From Actinotalea sp. (GTDB lineage Bacteria; Actinomycetota; Actinomycetes; Actinomycetales; Cellulomonadaceae), in contig JACIXM010000190.1 in NCBI GenBank assembly GCA_014360395.1, positions 1 through 11,126 on the forward strand: a stretch of 11,126 nt of DNA, in the 5' to 3' direction. Made by a program: the position numbers and the translations under genes. Positions 1 to 6,630 of this stretch are shown in pieces. The notes below the pieces were generated by a model, which did no database searches, was not told the DNA's origin, and was given only the letters and a program-made list of their open reading frames with translations. The number at the start of each line of letters is the position of its first letter. The first letter of the stretch is position 1.

Positions 1-46
1 TCGGAGAACCTCCCGCTCATGCTTCGCGCCGTGCCACGGTGGGGGC

Positions 47-1558
47 ATGGCCACGGCACCTCGGACCTCGACCACCGGCACCGCTCCGCACACCCCGGGG
101 GCGGCGCCCGCCGCCGCCCCGGAGCGGCCGGCGGTCGACCCGCTCGTCATCGGCCGGCGCGTGCGACACCTGCGCACCCACCGGGGCATGACCCTGGAGG
201 ACCTGGGGGCCGCCGTCGGCCGGGCGCCGTCGCAGATCTCCGTGCTGGAGAACGGGCGCCGCGAGGCGCGCCTGTCGCTGCTGCAGCAGGTCGCCGACGC
301 GCTCGGCGTCACCCTCGCGGACCTGCTCTCCCCCGAGCCCCCCAGCCGCCGCGCCGCCCTGGAGATCGAGCTGGAGAGGGCCCAGCGCGGGCCGCTGCAC
401 GCCGCGCTCGGCCTGCCCCAGGTCAAGGTCGGGCGCTCCCTGCCCACCGACGCGCTGGAGACGATCGTCGGCCTGCAGCGGGAGATCGGGCGGCTGCTCA
501 CCGAGCGGGCCGCCACGCCCGAGGAGGCGCGGCGCGCCAACGCCGAGCTCCGCGCCACGATGCGGGACCAGGACAACTGGTTCGGGGACCTCGAGGAGCA
601 CGCCCGGACGCTGCTGGCGGCGGTCGGCCACAGCGGCGGGCCGCTGTCGCAGCGGGCGACCGCGGAGATCGCGGCGCACCTCGGCTTCACGCTGCACCAC
701 GTGCACGACCTGCCGCACTCGACCCGGTCGGTGACGGACACCGCCCACGGCCGCATCTACCTCCCCCACGCGCACAGCGTCTCCAGCGACCCGCGCTCCG
801 TGGTGCTCCAGGCGCTGGCCGCGCACGTTCTCGGGCACGGCGAGCCGGTCGACTACGGGGACTTCCTGCACCAGCGGGTGCAGACCAACTACCTCGCCGC
901 GGCCCTGCTGGTGCCCCAGGAGGCGGCCGTGGCGATGCTGCGCGCGGCCAAGGACGAGCGGCGCCTGTCGGTGGAGGACCTGCGCGACGCCTTCGGGGTC
1001 CCGTACGAGACGGCCGCGCACCGGTTCACCAACCTCGCCACGCGGCACCTGGGCATCCCGGTGCACTTCATGAAGGTCCACGAGGACGGCACGCTGCACA
1101 AGGCGTACGAGAACGACGGCGTCCGGTTCCCCAGCGACGCGCTCGGCGCGATCGAGGGCCAGCCGGTCTGCCGACGCTGGACCGCACGGGTGGTCTTCGC
1201 GGTGCCGGACCGGTTCAGCCCCTACTACCAGTACACGGACACCTCGACGGGGACCTACTGGTGCACCTCACGCGTCCAGGCAGGCGGGGACGGCACCTTC
1301 TCGGTCAGCGTGGGGGTGCCCTTCGCGCAGGTGCGGTGGTTCCGGGGGCGCGAGACGACCGAGCGCGCGGTGTCACGCTGCCCGGAGCCGGACTGCTGCC
1401 GCCGTCCCCCGGCGGAGCTGGCCGCGCGCTGGGACGGCCAGGCGTGGCCGGCTGCCCGGCCGCACGCGAGCATGCTCGCGGCGCTGCCGGTGGGCGCCTT
1501 CCCCGGCGTGGACCAGACGGAGGTGTTCACCTTCCTCGACCGGCACGCGCCGCGCTGA
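47..1558 (+). CDS. RamB/ScfR-family XRE transcriptional regulator (short-chain fatty acid / acetate metabolism type)
   Basis: A 503-residue cytoplasmic DNA-binding protein. Residues 34-95 form an XRE/Cro helix-turn-helix (recognition segment around GRAPSQISVLENGRRE). Residues about 200-330 resemble the IrrE/ImmA-like peptidase domain, and the C-terminal part has clustered cysteines at 375, 406, 445, 450 and 451. This order (HTH, pseudo-peptidase, Cys-rich C-terminus) is that of the ScfR family, which includes RamB of Corynebacterium and the mycobacterial PrpR-type regulators. These control acetate, propionate and glyoxylate-cycle genes, and the C-terminal part is thought to sense acyl-CoA or bind a cofactor. 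The expected HEXXH zinc motif reads HVLGH (260-264), so the metal-site glutamate is missing and proteolysis is unlikely. The first 30 residues are Ala/Pro-rich and probably disordered. The first ATG, after a weak GGTGGGGG, is used. Its targets, classically aceA/aceB, are not in the window. Family assignment is firm; the exact regulon is inferred. Confidence 0.9.
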   Translation: MATAPRTSTTGTAPHTPGAAPAAAPERPAVDPLVIGRRVRHLRTHRGMTLEDLGAAVGRAPSQISVLENGRREARLSLLQQVADALGVTLADLLSPEPPSRRAALEIELERAQRGPLHAALGLPQVKVGRSLPTDALETIVGLQREIGRLLTERAATPEEARRANAELRATMRDQDNWFGDLEEHARTLLAAVGHSGGPLSQRATAEIAAHLGFTLHHVHDLPHSTRSVTDTAHGRIYLPHAHSVSSDPRSVVLQALAAHVLGHGEPVDYGDFLHQRVQTNYLAAALLVPQEAAVAMLRAAKDERRLSVEDLRDAFGVPYETAAHRFTNLATRHLGIPVHFMKVHEDGTLHKAYENDGVRFPSDALGAIEGQPVCRRWTARVVFAVPDRFSPYYQYTDTSTGTYWCTSRVQAGGDGTFSVSVGVPFAQVRWFRGRETTERAVSRCPEPDCCRRPPAELAARWDGQAWPAARPHASMLAALPVGAFPGVDQTEVFTFLDRHAPR

Positions 1559-1580
1559 GCCGGAGGCGCGCCGGACCGCA

Positions 1581-1619
1581 CGGGCACGCGGGGCGGGCTC
1601 AGCTGCGCTCGCGTGCCCG
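1581..1619. terminator. Candidate bidirectional terminator between convergent genes
   Basis: Perfect 10-bp inverted repeat: CGGGCACGCG at 1581-1590 and its complement at 1610-1619, with a 19-nt loop. It lies just after the stop of the plus-strand regulator and spans the last codons of the minus-strand small gene. That is where a shared terminator is expected for a convergent pair. There is no T-tract, so it would be a weak or Rho-assisted stop; function is inferred. Confidence 0.45.
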
Positions 1620-1784
1620 GAACTCGTCGATCATCTGGCGTGCCTGCAGCCGGTAGAGCTGCTCGAGGTCACGGCGCAGCAACGCGACGCGCTCGGGCCC
1701 GCTGCCCTCCACCTGCGCCCGCCGGACGGCGTCGCGGGCGGCCCTCACGTCCGCGTCCGTCACCACCACGAGGAGCTCGTCCAT
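1599..1784 (-). CDS. Small helical protein of unknown function (61 aa)
   Basis: A 61-residue charged protein starting MDELLVVVTDADVRAARDAV. I do not recognise a family. After a short hydrophobic strand (residues 4-8) almost everything looks helical and rich in Arg, Glu, Asp and Gln, with a heptad-like spacing of leucines around residues 35-47 (LLRRDLEQLYRLQ). A small coiled-coil or a partner-binding protein is possible. Nearly every codon ends in G or C, as in the surrounding genes, which supports real coding. No clear Shine-Dalgarno precedes the ATG at 1784, so the start is less secure than the frame. It lies 94 bases downstream of the secreted VCBS protein on the same strand, so it could be the second gene of that transcript or have its own promoter. 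A palindrome at 1834-1849, 50 bases upstream of its start, could be an operator. Confidence 0.6.
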   Translation of the reverse strand: MDELLVVVTDADVRAARDAVRRAQVEGSGPERVALLRRDLEQLYRLQARQMIDEFRARERS

Positions 1785-1833
1785 GGCTGCAGTCTGTGTG
1801 GATCACGTCGCGAGAGCCAGACCGGACGTCGCT

Positions 1834-1849
1834 TTTCACCCGTGTGAAA
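1834..1849. promoter_or_regulatory. Perfect inverted repeat TTTCAC-N4-GTGAAA, possible operator
   Basis: The 16-bp sequence TTTCACCCGTGTGAAA is a perfect 6-bp palindrome with a 4-nt spacer. It is unusually AT-rich for this DNA and sits in the 94-bp gap between the secreted protein gene and the small 61-aa gene, 50 bases before the latter. Size and symmetry fit the site of a dimeric repressor. A short hairpin following the upstream gene is the alternative reading. Confidence 0.35.
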
Positions 1850-1878
1850 CGCGGGACCCCACTGCTCCCGCGCCGGCC

Positions 1879-3609
1879 TCACCAGTCGCGGGCGACGACC
1901 ACCGCCGAGCCGAACGTGCCCCCGACCCTGCCGGGGAAGAGGCGGGCGTCCCCGGTCGGCCCGCGGCCGACGAGGTCGCCGATGCCGTCACCGGTGAGGT
2001 CGGCGCCGGAGGCGAGGAGGAACGTCGACCAGCCCCGACCGACCTGGACCGCCCGCGCGAACCCGGCGGGCCGCCCCGCGTAGAAGAACAACCGTCCCTG
2101 GCCATCCACCCCGAGGACGTCGGGGCGCCCGTCGCGGTCCATGTCGCCGGCGGCGTACAACCGGAAGGAGGACCACCCGCGGCCGACCTGGGTGCGGGTG
2201 CGGAAGCCGCCGTCGCCCGCGCCCGGGTAGAGCCACAGCCGTCCGGAGGGGTCGATGGCCAGCAGGTCGAGGACCTTGTCGCCGTCGACGTCACCGGCGG
2301 GCACGATGCGGAAGCCCGTCCACCCCCGGCCGATCTGGCGCGGCGCGGCGAAGGCGGTCCCGGACCGTCCCGGGTGCAGCCACAGCCGCCCGGAGTCGTC
2401 GACGGACATCAGGTCGCCGCGCCCGTCGCGGTCCCAGTCCCCCGGCGCGTGCAGCACACGCTCCGACCACTCCTCGGCGACCGGCCGTGCTGGGGCGAGC
2501 GCGGCCGCGCCGGTCCCGGGGTGGACCGCCAGTCGCCCGGTGCCGTCCACGACGACGACGTCGCCGTGGCGGTCGCCGGTGACGTCGGGTCCCAGCACCA
2601 CCTGCTGGTACGGCCCGGTGGGCAGCGCGGCGAGCAGCCGACCCCAGGTCGCGTTGTCGACGACCCCCGTGACGGGCAGCCCGTCGCCGCGCTGGCGATC
2701 CAGCACCGCCGTGAGTGTCCGCGGACCGAACCGGCCGTCGATGTCCGACGACGGGAGCCCGAGATAGCTCTGCGCCCGGGTGACGAGCTCGCCGGTCGCC
2801 CCCGGCAGCACGGCCGGGTACGGCGACCACGGCGCGGAGGGCAGGTTCGTCGGGCACGGCGCCGTGCGCCGACCGGTGTACCGCGGCGCGTACTGGTCCT
2901 GGTAGACGCGGCAGGTGCCGTGGTCCACCTGGGTCACGGGCACGCCGGTCCACCACGACGTGCGCCCCATGGCGCCGTCCCAGGTGAAGCTGAAGTGCAG
3001 GTGGTCCGTGTGCGGGCTCGGGCCGGTGTAGGCCTGCCACTGGGCGGGCCGGTGCGTGTACCAGACCTGGCGGTTCCAGATGATGAGCATGATGCCGAAT
3101 CGACGCGCCACGGCGCCGTCGTCGGCGGTGAGCCAGGCCGCCACCGCGTCGCCCACCGCCCGCTGCGTGGGGTCGAAGGCGTTCATCGGCCAGTCCATCG
3201 CCCGCCCGTCGTGGTGCTGGCTGTCGTACCCGGCGCACGCGCGCGAGGTCGAGAACCGTGGGTAGCCGTAGTGGCGCGTGACGAGGTCGGCGAAGGCCCG
3301 CACACCCGGCCTGTCGTTGGGGTCGCAGGAGACGGTCGCCTGGTACCCCGGCACGGCGTCGAGCGCGACCGGCAGGACGGTCGTCGGCGGACGCACGACG
3401 ACGGTCGGCGTGGCCAGGCTCTGCAGCTGCGTGGACGTCGTGGTGCCCGGCGTCGCAGCCGGCGCGACGGTCCCGGGTCCGGCCTCCGGCGCGCCGGCCG
3501 GGTCCGCGGTCTGCTCGGCGGCGGCCGCGGGGACCGGCACCAGGAGGACGGCGGCGAGCAGCCAGCCCACCACCCGTCCGCGTGCCGACGGTTGAAGGGT
3601 CGTGTCCAT
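1879..3609 (-). CDS. Secreted protein: VldE-like metallo-domain, peptidoglycan-binding domain and five FG-GAP/VCBS repeats
   Basis: A 576-residue exported protein. A signal peptide (about residues 1-31; Arg at 10 and 12, hydrophobic 13-27, AAA before the cut) leads into a Thr/Pro/Ala linker (about 32-80). Residues about 85-220 carry HHDGRAMD (132-139) and HTDHLH (200-205), the HxxGxAxD plus HxDHxH pattern of LAS/M15-like and ARB_07466/VldE-type C-terminal domains, which suggests Zn binding. Residues about 262-330 look like a PG_binding_1 domain (RAQSYLGLPSSDIDGRFGPRT). Residues 341-576 hold five repeats of about 49 residues, with Asp-rich calcium-loop motifs near 341, 390, 439, 488 and 536 and GRGW boundaries at 427, 476 and 524. 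The start at 3609 was chosen because GGAGGT lies 7 bases upstream and a signal peptide follows at once; a start at 3750 would put 47 non-signal residues first. Probably acts on or binds the cell wall; catalytic activity is not proven by the motifs. Confidence 0.85.
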   Translation of the reverse strand: MDTTLQPSARGRVVGWLLAAVLLVPVPAAAAEQTADPAGAPEAGPGTVAPAATPGTTTSTQLQSLATPTVVVRPPTTVLPVALDAVPGYQATVSCDPNDRPGVRAFADLVTRHYGYPRFSTSRACAGYDSQHHDGRAMDWPMNAFDPTQRAVGDAVAAWLTADDGAVARRFGIMLIIWNRQVWYTHRPAQWQAYTGPSPHTDHLHFSFTWDGAMGRTSWWTGVPVTQVDHGTCRVYQDQYAPRYTGRRTAPCPTNLPSAPWSPYPAVLPGATGELVTRAQSYLGLPSSDIDGRFGPRTLTAVLDRQRGDGLPVTGVVDNATWGRLLAALPTGPYQQVVLGPDVTGDRHGDVVVVDGTGRLAVHPGTGAAALAPARPVAEEWSERVLHAPGDWDRDGRGDLMSVDDSGRLWLHPGRSGTAFAAPRQIGRGWTGFRIVPAGDVDGDKVLDLLAIDPSGRLWLYPGAGDGGFRTRTQVGRGWSSFRLYAAGDMDRDGRPDVLGVDGQGRLFFYAGRPAGFARAVQVGRGWSTFLLASGADLTGDGIGDLVGRGPTGDARLFPGRVGGTFGSAVVVARDW

Positions 3610-3615
3610 GGTGCT

Positions 3616-3667
3616 ACCTCCGCGGCGGCGCGTCCGTCGCGGAGGCCTCTCTGCAGGCACCGCGGAG
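3616..3667 (-). promoter_or_regulatory. mRNA leader with Shine-Dalgarno buried in alternative hairpins
   Basis: On the minus strand the ribosome binding site GGAGGT (3616-3621) lies inside CGCGGAGG (3617-3624). That segment is perfectly complementary to CCTCCGCG at 3638-3645: an 8-bp stem with a 13-nt loop. An overlapping segment (3618-3625) is also perfectly complementary over 8 bp to a second upstream copy at 3660-3667. Two competing GC-only stems can therefore hide the same binding site, as expected of a translational switch or thermosensor. Structure is seen directly; regulation is inferred. Confidence 0.45.
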
Positions 3668-3777
3668 CCGCCGGACACGGCCTTCGCCTCTGACATCGGC
3701 CCCTGCAGGGCGGAGCTGAGACGCCGCGTCGTGATCGTTCCACGGGACACAGCCCAGCCCGCCGCCGGTGCCGCTGC

Positions 3778-3783
3778 TAGCCT
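3778..3783 (+). promoter_or_regulatory. Candidate -10 element of tRNA-CAU gene
   Basis: TAGCCT matches the actinobacterial TAnnnT -10 pattern and ends 12 bases before the first tRNA base, leaving a short 5' leader. No convincing -35 is seen 16-19 bases upstream. Confidence 0.35.
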
Positions 3784-3795
3784 GGCGGACCGCGA

Positions 3796-3869
3796 GGGCC
3801 AGTAGCTCAGCCGGTCAGAGCAGCGGACTCATAATCCGTCGGTCGTGGGTTCAAGCCCCACCTGGCCCA
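3796..3869 (+). tRNA. tRNA with CAU anticodon, probably tRNA-Ile2 (lysidine-modified)
   Basis: A complete 74-nt cloverleaf. The acceptor stem GGGCCAG (3796-3802) pairs with CTGGCCC (3862-3868), the D-arm contains TAGCTCAG, and the anticodon loop CTCATAA (3828-3834) gives CAT at 3830-3832. The T arm has stem GTGGG/CCCAC and loop TTCAAGC; the discriminator is A3869. CCA is not encoded. CAU may be elongator Met or the Ile2 species whose wobble C is converted to lysidine by TilS. Positions C4-G69 and C5-G68, the pairs E. coli TilS uses for recognition, are both present here, which favours Ile2. The distinction is an inference. Confidence 0.92.
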
Positions 3870-3899
3870 CCCGTGCGACGGACGGTCCAGGGGGTGGCC

Positions 3900-5420
3900 A
3901 TGACACGACCGCAGACGACGGACCCAGGCGCGCCGATCCCGGGCAGGCTGCGCGAGGTCTCCGAGGCGTTCTTCGTCGTCACCTCCCTGTCCCGCCGCTC
4001 CGGTGGTCTCACCCGCGCGATCCTCCAGCGGGTCCGGCTCCTGGACGCGCAGGGGATCAGGACGACGGTGCTCGTCCTCAAGCACGCCCACGCGGAGGAC
4101 GTGGAACGGGTGGCGCTGCGCCTGCGGCGCACGCTGCCGCGCCGCACGAAGGTGCGGTACTTCTGGCGCGAGGGCGCGGCGCTCTTCCCCGGCGATCTCG
4201 GCCGGGTGGACCCCGCAGGCGTCACGCGCCGGACGGTCCGCAACCGCCTCCGCCGCGTCCAGCGGGTGGAGTCTCTCGACACCGCCGGCCGCGTGGTGGC
4301 CGTGGAGCACCGGTCCCTCCGGGGCACGCGCGTCGCCGTCGACCGGACGGACGCCGCCGACGGCGGGGCCGTCCGGCACCACGTCAGCGGTGCCCGCACG
4401 TGGATGTCGGTGCGCGAGCATCTCCACCCGCTCCGCGCCCGTGCGGTCGTCGCCGAGTCCGTGGGACCGCGCGAGACGACGCTGGCGGCGGCGCAGGGCC
4501 GCTGGGTCGCCGAGGTCCTCGGTCGTGCCGAGCGGGTCCCGGTGCTGTTCGTCGACGGGACCGACGCCTGTCTCCTGCCCACCACCCTGCCCGCGGGGGT
4601 CGCCCGCGTGGTCTCGACCCTGCACAACCCGCACACGGTCCGCCCGTGGACACCCCGGGATCCGTCCGAGCCGCACTGGGACGCGGTGCTGCGCCGCACC
4701 GGGGCGATCACGCGGGTCGTCGTGCTCACCCGGGCGCAGCAGGCCGACGTCCTCGCACGGTACGGGGAACCCGCGCCCACGGTCGTGAACAACTGCGTCG
4801 TCGGCGCGGTCCGTCCGATCGTGTCGACCGAGCCACGGCTCGCCGTCGTCGGTCGCCTGACACGCCAGAAGCGGGTCGACCACGCGATCCGCGCCTTCGC
4901 GACGGTGGCGGCGCAGGTTCCCGCCGCGCGGCTGGACGTCGTCGGCGAGGGCTCCCGCCGGGACGCTCTGGTCCGCCTCGCGGCAGAGCTCGGCGTCGCG
5001 GGCCAGGTGGTGTTCCACGGCTTCCGCCCCGACGCGCACGAGATCCTCGGCCGCGCCCGCGCCGGCGTGCTGAGCTCCTGGCACGAGGGCATGCCGCTCG
5101 TCCTCCTCGAGGCGATGCAGGCCGGGACCCCGTACGTGGCGTACGACGTCGCCTACGGACCGGGAGAGATCATCCGGCACGGTGTCGACGGTCTGCTCGT
5201 CCCCCCGGGCGACGTCGACGCGCTCGGCCGGGCGATGCTGTCGGTCCTGCGGGACGCCGGTCTGGCAGCGCGACTGGGTGCAGCGGCACAGGAGGTCGGC
5301 GAGCGGTTCTCCCCCGAGCGGTACGCGCAGGAGTGGCTCGGGGTGTACCGCGAGGAGGTCGCGGAGGCGCTGCTCGAGGGCGGCGCTCCGGAGGCCCGCC
5401 GCACCGGTGGCCGCTCGTGA
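3900..5420 (+). CDS. GT4-family glycosyltransferase, poly(glycerol-phosphate) alpha-glucosyltransferase (TagE)-like
   Basis: A 506-residue GT-B fold protein expected in the cytoplasm or at the inner membrane face; no signal or membrane segment is seen. The N-terminal domain (about 22-300) has the glycine loop SGGLTRA (34-40) and a His at 242 in STLHNPHT. The C-terminal GT4 domain (about 312-480) has VGRLTRQKRVDHAI (R319 and K324, donor phosphate binding), VVGEGSRRD, and the EX7E pair E396/E404 in EGMPLVLLE. It also has YDVAYGPGEII (415-425), very like the (D)xxYGPxEII stretch of TagE/TarM-type teichoic-acid glucosyltransferases. It probably transfers a sugar from a nucleotide donor to a polyol-phosphate wall polymer; acceptor and sugar are inferred. 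The ATG at 3900 follows AGGGGG by 5 bases; an in-frame GTG at 3894 is the alternative. The stop overlaps the next gene by 4 bases. Confidence 0.85.
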   Translation: MTRPQTTDPGAPIPGRLREVSEAFFVVTSLSRRSGGLTRAILQRVRLLDAQGIRTTVLVLKHAHAEDVERVALRLRRTLPRRTKVRYFWREGAALFPGDLGRVDPAGVTRRTVRNRLRRVQRVESLDTAGRVVAVEHRSLRGTRVAVDRTDAADGGAVRHHVSGARTWMSVREHLHPLRARAVVAESVGPRETTLAAAQGRWVAEVLGRAERVPVLFVDGTDACLLPTTLPAGVARVVSTLHNPHTVRPWTPRDPSEPHWDAVLRRTGAITRVVVLTRAQQADVLARYGEPAPTVVNNCVVGAVRPIVSTEPRLAVVGRLTRQKRVDHAIRAFATVAAQVPAARLDVVGEGSRRDALVRLAAELGVAGQVVFHGFRPDAHEILGRARAGVLSSWHEGMPLVLLEAMQAGTPYVAYDVAYGPGEIIRHGVDGLLVPPGDVDALGRAMLSVLRDAGLAARLGAAAQEVGERFSPERYAQEWLGVYREEVAEALLEGGAPEARRTGGRS

Positions 5421-6547
5421 CCGGTCCCACCGCGGAGCCCGCCGAGGCGGTCCGGCGTGCTCTCGACGCCCTCGGGGTCGCGGAGCGGGCGCTCGGGCTG
5501 GCCGCCCGGTCACGCACGCTGACGCCGCGGCAGCGGGCCCTCGTGGACGACGGTGACGTGGCCGGGCTCGAGCCGCAGCGGGTCCCGGACCCGCACCTGC
5601 GGTGGACCTCCGTCAGCGGTCCCGCCGTGCGCGCGGAGACCGCCAGCGCCGTCGTCGTCGTCGGCAAGTTCTCGCGCAGCGGGCAGGTCAAGGTCCGCGG
5701 GTACGTCCGCGTGGACGGACGCCTCGCCACCCTGAAGGTCTGGCGCTCACAGGGTGACAGCACCGCGCTCGGCCGTCGGGAACGGGAGGTGCGCGCGCGC
5801 ATCGCGGACATCCCTGACTACCGGGCCCCGCAGGTGCTGGCGCACGGCGTCGCGGACGACGGCTCTCCGCACGGCGTGGACTACCTCCTCGAGGCGGTGG
5901 TCCACGGCCGTCATCCCGTCACGCCGGACGAGCGCCGATCGGCCGTCGAGGACCTGGCCCCCGCACTCGCCGACGCGTACCGGGCGTACGGCGTCCGACG
6001 CCGGCACCTGTCGGCGATGATGCCGCGCGACCTGGCCGAGCGGCTGGACCTCGCCCTGGCGACGGAGCCGGACTGGCCGGGCGGGGAACGGGCGCTGCGC
6101 CGCGCGCGGCGCCGCCTGCTCGGCCTGGTCCAGGCGGACCGGTTCGTCCCGTGCTCGCTCGGCCACGGGGACCTGGTCGCGACGAACATCGTCCGCCAGG
6201 ACGACGGCCGCCACGTCCTCGTCGACTGGGAGCACGGCCGGCTCATGCCCGTCGCCTTCGACCTCGGCAAGCTGCTGGTGACGGGCCAGGCGGATGCCGC
6301 CCTGCGGCGCGCCGCCGGGGCCGCCGTCCAGGGGGCCACGGCCCGTGGCCGGTCCGCGGACCGGTACACCTGGGAGGAGCAGCTCCTGCTCGGGCTCTGC
6401 AAGCGCCTGGCGGCAGCGCCCGAGCGCCGCGACCGCGCGCACGCCGCAGGACGGGATGACGCCTTCGCGCGGCAGCACGCCCGCGAGCTGGCGTCGGCCG
6501 CGGAGCTCCTCGACGCCGCGGCCCGGCCGTGGCTCCTTCGGCGTTGA
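5417..6547 (+). CDS. Aminoglycoside phosphotransferase / choline kinase-fold kinase
   Basis: A 376-residue soluble kinase-like protein. Brenner's motif HGDxxxxN is intact as H250-G-D252...N257 (catalytic Asp252), followed by the Mg-binding VDWE (D270). K107 in LATLKVW is the likely ATP-binding lysine and an Glu near 122-124 (REREVRA) its partner. These are hallmarks of the APH/choline-kinase superfamily. It starts at GTG 5417, overlapping the TGA of the glycosyltransferase as GTGA, so translation is very likely coupled and the partners are probably made in fixed ratio. The long N-terminal extension (about 80 residues before the kinase lobe) is unassigned. Relatives phosphorylate choline, ethanolamine, sugars, amino-sugars or antibiotics. 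Next to a TagE-like enzyme, a small-molecule or sugar kinase serving wall-polymer decoration is the best guess. Antibiotic resistance is not indicated by anything specific. Substrate unknown. Confidence 0.8.
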   Translation: MTGPTAEPAEAVRRALDALGVAERALGLAARSRTLTPRQRALVDDGDVAGLEPQRVPDPHLRWTSVSGPAVRAETASAVVVVGKFSRSGQVKVRGYVRVDGRLATLKVWRSQGDSTALGRREREVRARIADIPDYRAPQVLAHGVADDGSPHGVDYLLEAVVHGRHPVTPDERRSAVEDLAPALADAYRAYGVRRRHLSAMMPRDLAERLDLALATEPDWPGGERALRRARRRLLGLVQADRFVPCSLGHGDLVATNIVRQDDGRHVLVDWEHGRLMPVAFDLGKLLVTGQADAALRRAAGAAVQGATARGRSADRYTWEEQLLLGLCKRLAAAPERRDRAHAAGRDDAFARQHARELASAAELLDAAARPWLLRR

Positions 6548-6587
6548 GGAGCGGGTGCACCGCCGCGCGAGTGGCGTGAACGGCCCG

Positions 6588-6593
6588 TAGTGT
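6588..6593 (+). promoter_or_regulatory. Candidate -10 element (TAGTGT)
   Basis: TAGTGT fits TAnnnT and lies 37 bases upstream of the DUF8129-type start codon. A transcript starting near 6600 would carry a short leader with the strong ribosome binding site GAGGAGGT (6619-6626). No good -35 is seen, so confidence is low. Confidence 0.35.
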
Positions 6594-6630
6594 CGATGAG
6601 GACCGCACCCGTGACCACGAGGAGGTCCCC

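Noticed and set aside
2000..2600. DNA tandem repeat or CRISPR array
   Set aside because: The periodicity is at protein level (VCBS blades); the DNA copies are too diverged and coding, and no CRISPR spacing is present.
1783..3693. Long plus-strand open frame opposite the secreted protein (636 aa)
   Set aside because: Composition typical of an antisense shadow, no domain pattern; the minus strand has a signal peptide, motifs and repeats.
3610..3795. c-di-AMP (ydaO) riboswitch upstream of the wall protein
   Set aside because: Context is attractive but I could not find the conserved ydaO segments; only the hairpins are supported.
3807..5513. Long open frame on the minus strand opposite the glycosyltransferase (568 aa)
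   Set aside because: Arg/Pro/Gly/Ala-biased, no motif, antisense to a gene with clear GT4 motifs; a GC-rich shadow frame.
3845..6547. A single 900-aa protein covering the glycosyltransferase region and the kinase
   Set aside because: The first part is out of frame with the real GT4 gene and begins inside a tRNA; only the part from GTG 5417 has kinase motifs.
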